Source of the DNA: Oxytricha trifallax
Lineage: Eukaryota; Ciliophora; Spirotrichea; Sporadotrichida; Oxytrichidae
Length of the DNA stretch: 64,000 bases
NCBI GenBank assembly: GCA_000711775.1
Contig: ARYC01001200.1
Coordinates: forward strand, 42,322-106,321
Direction of reading: 5' to 3'
In this document: one piece after another, positions 60,740 through 64,000 of the stretch
Layout: each line of letters begins with the position of its first letter
How positions within the stretch are numbered: the stretch's first letter is position 1
Translations under genes and position numbers: made by a program
The notes under the pieces: model-generated
Database searches by the model: none
Told to the model about the DNA's origin: nothing
The model's input: the letters and a program-made list of their open reading frames with translations, nothing else

Positions 60740-61599
60740 TATATAATAAAGATAAAATAATTTATATTTAAATACATTTTAGAAATCTTAAAAGTTATTG
60801 TATTTAGTAATTTCTTTAGACATTCATAATTTCTTAAGAATTCATAAATGTTTAATTAAATGGAAATGTTTATTTAAATTTGGAATTTATTAATATTAAG
60901 ACTGGGAAATTAATTAATAAGTCACCAATTCTCACCTCATAGTACAAAAATTTATAAAATCATTAAAATGAAGAAAGAGTATGAGATATTATATTGTTTT
61001 TCTTTTACTAAAAACTTATTTTTATTCAATGATATAATGAGAATATATAATTGTAATGTTTTTAAAAAAGTCAAATAATAATAAAATATTGAATTAAGAG
61101 TAATGAAATTATTTATTTTTATTGAATTAAAGCAATATTTTTTTAAAAAAAAGCTATTATTTTCATTAATTAAGTATAACCTGATAAAATATTAATTACA
61201 ATTTATGCATAATTTCTATTTTTATATTTTTGTTAAATTAGATGATTTAAAATTAAAATAATTAAATTATCTTTAAATATGATATAATTAAAATCATATC
61301 TATAATTAAATGCATCTTGTTTTTTTGTCATTTAAATCAGAATTTTCTTGAATTCTTCTTGATTTAAAAGTTATTAAGACTATTTGAAAAATAGATTTAT
61401 AAATCTAAGATTAAAAATGTTAATATTAAAATTTTAGATTCAAACTATTAGTTATATAAATAATTTATGCAAGTGCATACTCTATTTTCTTCTATGATAT
61501 TATTTAAATTTTACTAATTGATACTCTAATATATATTAATTTCCTAATTCTTATGCTGAATATTAAAATAAAGAGAATTGTTAAAATATTTTATTAAAA
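60740..61599. other. AT-rich DNA between MITE D and a coding-like segment
   Basis: Nothing recognised. Confidence 0.35.
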
Positions 61600-61835
61600 A
61601 CATATTTTTAATTATCTTATATTTAATATATTTCCCTCAATTTAGTCTATTTCAATGCTATTATTTTTAAACTTCTATTATAGCATTTTTTAAATCTGAA
61701 TTCTCTTATGTCTGTCTTTAATTTTCATATTTCAAATCTTTGATCAATTTGCTCTAATTTTATTCCAATTAATGATGAATAATGCTTTGCTATTTCTAAA
61801 TACTTTTCTTGATATTCTTAAGAAAACCTTGCCAT
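61600..61835 (-). CDS. Coding-like start segment, coiled-coil-like, unknown
   Basis: ATG (complement of 61833-61835) begins MARFSQEYQEKYLEIAKHYS and continues SLIGIKLEQIDQRFEI to TGA. A second frame continues KDLKYENQRQTQENSDLKNA and IIEVQKQQHQNRLNQ. The heptad-like Leu/Ile spacing and high Gln/Glu/Lys fit a coiled coil. It could be the first segment of a split gene. Identity unknown. Confidence 0.4.
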
Positions 61836-62180
61836 TTATTAAAATTATTTTATTTTTAATAATTACAAAGAAAATGGAAGGAAAATATCATTAAATTTAT
61901 TAGAAATTATATAGAAATAAAACATTTAAATATTTTGGTGGATAATTTAAATTAATTATATTTATTTTAATTTTTTAAGCGTCAATATCTTTAAATTTTT
62001 AAAGGTTTTCGAATCATATTAAATATCAACATTTTTAATAAATACATAAATCACATTTATAATAAATTGATATGATATATTTTTCCATATATAAACCTAT
62101 GCTTTCAAAATTTAAATTCTTTAAAAGAATAATTAAACTTTGCTATCATTAAAAGAACATTATCAATCAAAATCATTATA
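61836..62180. other. AT-rich DNA before MITE E
   Basis: Nothing recognised. Confidence 0.3.
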
Positions 62181-62597
62181 TTGTAGGAATATATTTGATT
62201 TGGGAAAAATTAATTAAATTTAAATTGATTAAAATATAATTTGTGGCATTTAACTTTCTTGAATCCTAGACAATATGGTAATTGTTCGATAAAGAATTTA
62301 AAATTAGCTGGACTTTACTATTGACGGTACACCTCTATCGCATCCCTGAAGCGAGATAAATCGACTTTAATTTTGGGTAATTTGTTAAGTTGATTTTAAT
62401 TCCAAAATTAAAGTCGATTTATCTCGCTTCAGGGATGCGATAGAGGGGTACCGTCAATAGTAAAGCCCAGCTAATTTTAAATTCTTTATCGAACAATTAC
62501 CATATTGTCTAGGATTCAAGAAAGTTAAATGCCACAAATTATATTTTAATCAATTTAAATTTAATTAATTTTTCTCAAATCAAATGTATTCCTACAA
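62181..62597. mobile_element. Palindromic MITE, copy E
   Basis: 417 bp, TA flanks, TTGTAGGAATATATTTGAT tips, inner arms TCTATCGCATCCCTGAAGCG. Closest to copies A and C, which share the CTAGACAATATGG-type block. Confidence 0.9.
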
Positions 62598-62672
62598 TAT
62601 TGATATAAATTCATATTATTATCAATAATTTCAAGTAGTAATGAAATATAAATATACTCCTTATGATAAATA

Positions 62673-63084
62673 TTGTAGAAATACATTTGAATTTGGAAAA
62701 TTAAATATAATTAAATTAATATAAATCAAATCGTGGCAGTTAAAGTTGGCCAATTTAAACAACCTAGGGCTCATTCGAAAAAGAATTCAAAATTAGCTAG
62801 ACTTTACTACTGGCAGTACTATTTAATCGCATCGAGGGAGCGAGATAACTTCACTTTAATTAAACGCATTTAAATTCATTAAATTATACCCTCACATTAA
62901 ACTCGAGTTATCTCGCTCCTCAATGCAATAAAATGGTACCGCCAATAGTAAAGTCCAGCTAATTTTGAATTCTCTATCGAATGAGCCCAAGATCGTTTAA
63001 ATTGGTCAACTTTAACTGCCACGATTTTGATTTATTATTAATTTAATTATAATTAATTTTCCAAATTCAAATGTATTTCTACAA
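62673..63084. mobile_element. Palindromic MITE, copy F
   Basis: 412 bp, TA flanks, TTGTAGAAATACATTTGAA tips, inner arms CGTGGCAGTTAAAGTTGGCC. Closest to copies B and D; only about 75 bp from copy E. Confidence 0.9.
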
Positions 63085-63359
63085 TAATGATAATGAAAAA
63101 AGTTTCTATATTTATACTCTATATCTTTGAGAAATCTTAATTATTTAAAATTTAAAAAAACTAAAAAAATCTTTATTAATTTTGCCGGTTTATTAAAAGA
63201 AGATTATATTCTTTATTTTATTATAAATTTCTTTCTCATTTTAATGATGTTAAAGTTTTTTTAATTAGAATTTATCTTTGATTATTAATAAACATACTTT
63301 ATTTGCATTATTTTAATTTAATAGATTTTTATTTTATGTTATGTTTATAAAACCAAAAT

Positions 63360-63580
63360 TATTTGAAAAATTTTGAGTGTATTTTTAATTCTGAGTATTC
63401 CTCAAATTCATTCTTAATAGGTCTTCTAACTATAAGATATTTAGGGAAATATTTAAGAGATTTCTTTTGAGCTTCACTCAAGTGCATCTCTCTTTCTTTG
63501 ATGAGCATGGCTTATTACTTGTATGATTGAGCTTCCATCTTCTACATGATTTTTTCATATGATTCAGATATAACGGCAAT
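63360..63580 (-). CDS. Coding-like segment cut by the second TBE, unknown
   Basis: Open on the minus strand from the TBE border down: AVISESYEKIMQKMEAQSYK, KEREMHLSEAQKKSLKYFPK, YLIVRRPIKNEFEEYSELKI. It is charged and helical, and protein-like right up to the element, so the TBE seems to sit inside a coding segment. The rest of the gene would lie beyond the element, outside the window. Confidence 0.5.
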
Positions 63581-64000
63581 CAAAACCCCAAAACCCTTTC
63601 AGTAGTTTGATTGAGTTTTTGATTGATAAAAGTAGACTATTAGTGCATACTTTATTAGGGTTTTAAATAGGGTTTATGTTGGGGTTTAATGTTTAAATGT
63701 TAGTAATTTAAGTGAGCATAACAAGCGATTTTTTAAAAATATTTCACACAAACATAAGCTTTGAGTCATGTGGCAGTTCTCTGAATTTTATCTTTCTTAG
63801 TTGATGTTTGATTGTTTCTTATTGTTTATTAGTTCTCTTAGCTTGGCTTGATAATAGTTGAGTATGCAAGTTCTCTGAGACCTCCATTTATTTTATTTTT
63901 ATCGAGATATTGTTTGATTCTCTGCTTACAATCTCTCTCACCCATCAGCTAAAGTAATCGTTTCTTGGCATGTCGCTCTCTATTATTATTACTGCTAGAG
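63581..64000. mobile_element. Second TBE transposon, left end only (runs off window)
   Basis: It begins CAAAACCCCAAAACCC after AAT (63578-63580), the same target pattern as the complete TBE. The sequence after the telomere-like tip differs from the first element, so it is a different TBE subfamily. The kinase-gene end lies next to this border, reading inward on the minus strand. Confidence 0.88.
63744..64000 (-). pseudogene. TBE zinc-finger/kinase protein, C-terminal part (partial)
   Basis: Minus-strand reading from the window edge: LAVIIIESDMPRNDYFSQWV, then after a polar stretch LRKIKFRELPHDSKLMFV and TGA (complement of 63744-63746). It lines up with LAAIIIECDMPRNDYQSTRC and LSKINFRPLPHDPKVHFE in the complete TBE. 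The visible part is open, so this copy may be better preserved. Marked pseudogene only because the rest is unseen. Confidence 0.8.

Noticed and set aside
29508..63084. CRISPR array, suggested by several similar repeats
   Set aside because: The repeats are 400-bp palindromes dispersed over 33 kb with TA flanks, in a eukaryotic genome; not an array.
1..64000. tRNA or rRNA genes
   Set aside because: Scanned by eye for B-box-like and rRNA-like sequence; nothing convincing was found. A covariance search would be needed to exclude a divergent tRNA.

Overview
The window looks like micronuclear (germline) DNA of a hypotrichous ciliate close to Oxytricha/Sterkiella. Four observations support this. 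Convincing proteins read through TAA and TAG (as Gln) and stop only at TGA. The DNA is very AT-rich. Protein-coding stretches are broken up by non-coding DNA and transposons. Two elements carry the CAAAACCCCAAAACCCC ends typical of telomere-bearing (TBE) transposons; one is complete, with 78-bp inverted repeats, an AAT target duplication and the usual three genes (transposase, 22-kDa protein, zinc-finger kinase). The species call is inference; the genetic code and the TBE are read directly.

Layout. 0-13 kb: broken coding-like fragments of unknown identity, a GC-richer coding-like block (5.7-7.1 kb), a 600-bp foldback element (7.98-8.58 kb) and a Tc1/mariner-like transposase remnant (8.8-9.8 kb). 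13.97-23.44 kb: one LINE (endonuclease plus reverse transcriptase) split by two insertions: a 2.25-kb retrocopy-like unit (itself carrying a 600-bp foldback) and a 4.4-kb TBE relative with non-telomeric ends. 24.26-28.33 kb: a complete but frameshifted TBE. 29.07-46.47 kb: one large gene for a beta-helix/multi-pass membrane protein. It is interrupted by three palindromic MITEs, a GC-rich island, a 3.26-kb TG...CA transposon encoding an integrase and an OTU protease, and a 1.93-kb element with GGGACGTCC-rich ends. 46.9-56.7 kb: four recognisable cellular genes: gamma-glutamyl hydrolase (-), EamA/DMT transporter (-), LanC-like protein (+), ADP-ribosylglycohydrolase (-). 56.7-64 kb: AT-rich DNA with three more MITEs, small coding-like pieces, and the end of a second TBE running off the window.

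Main theme. Elements lie inside protein-coding frames, and conceptual removal of each element with one target-site copy restores the host frame. This holds for the integrase element and its 1.93-kb neighbour (in the membrane-protein gene), the TBE relative (in the LINE reverse transcriptase) and, less securely, the complete TBE. That fits the hypotrich life cycle, in which germline transposons and other eliminated segments are cut out during macronuclear development. Intron/IES/MDS borders cannot be fixed without the matching macronuclear sequence, so coordinates of composite genes are outer limits. All boundaries and translations were done by eye.
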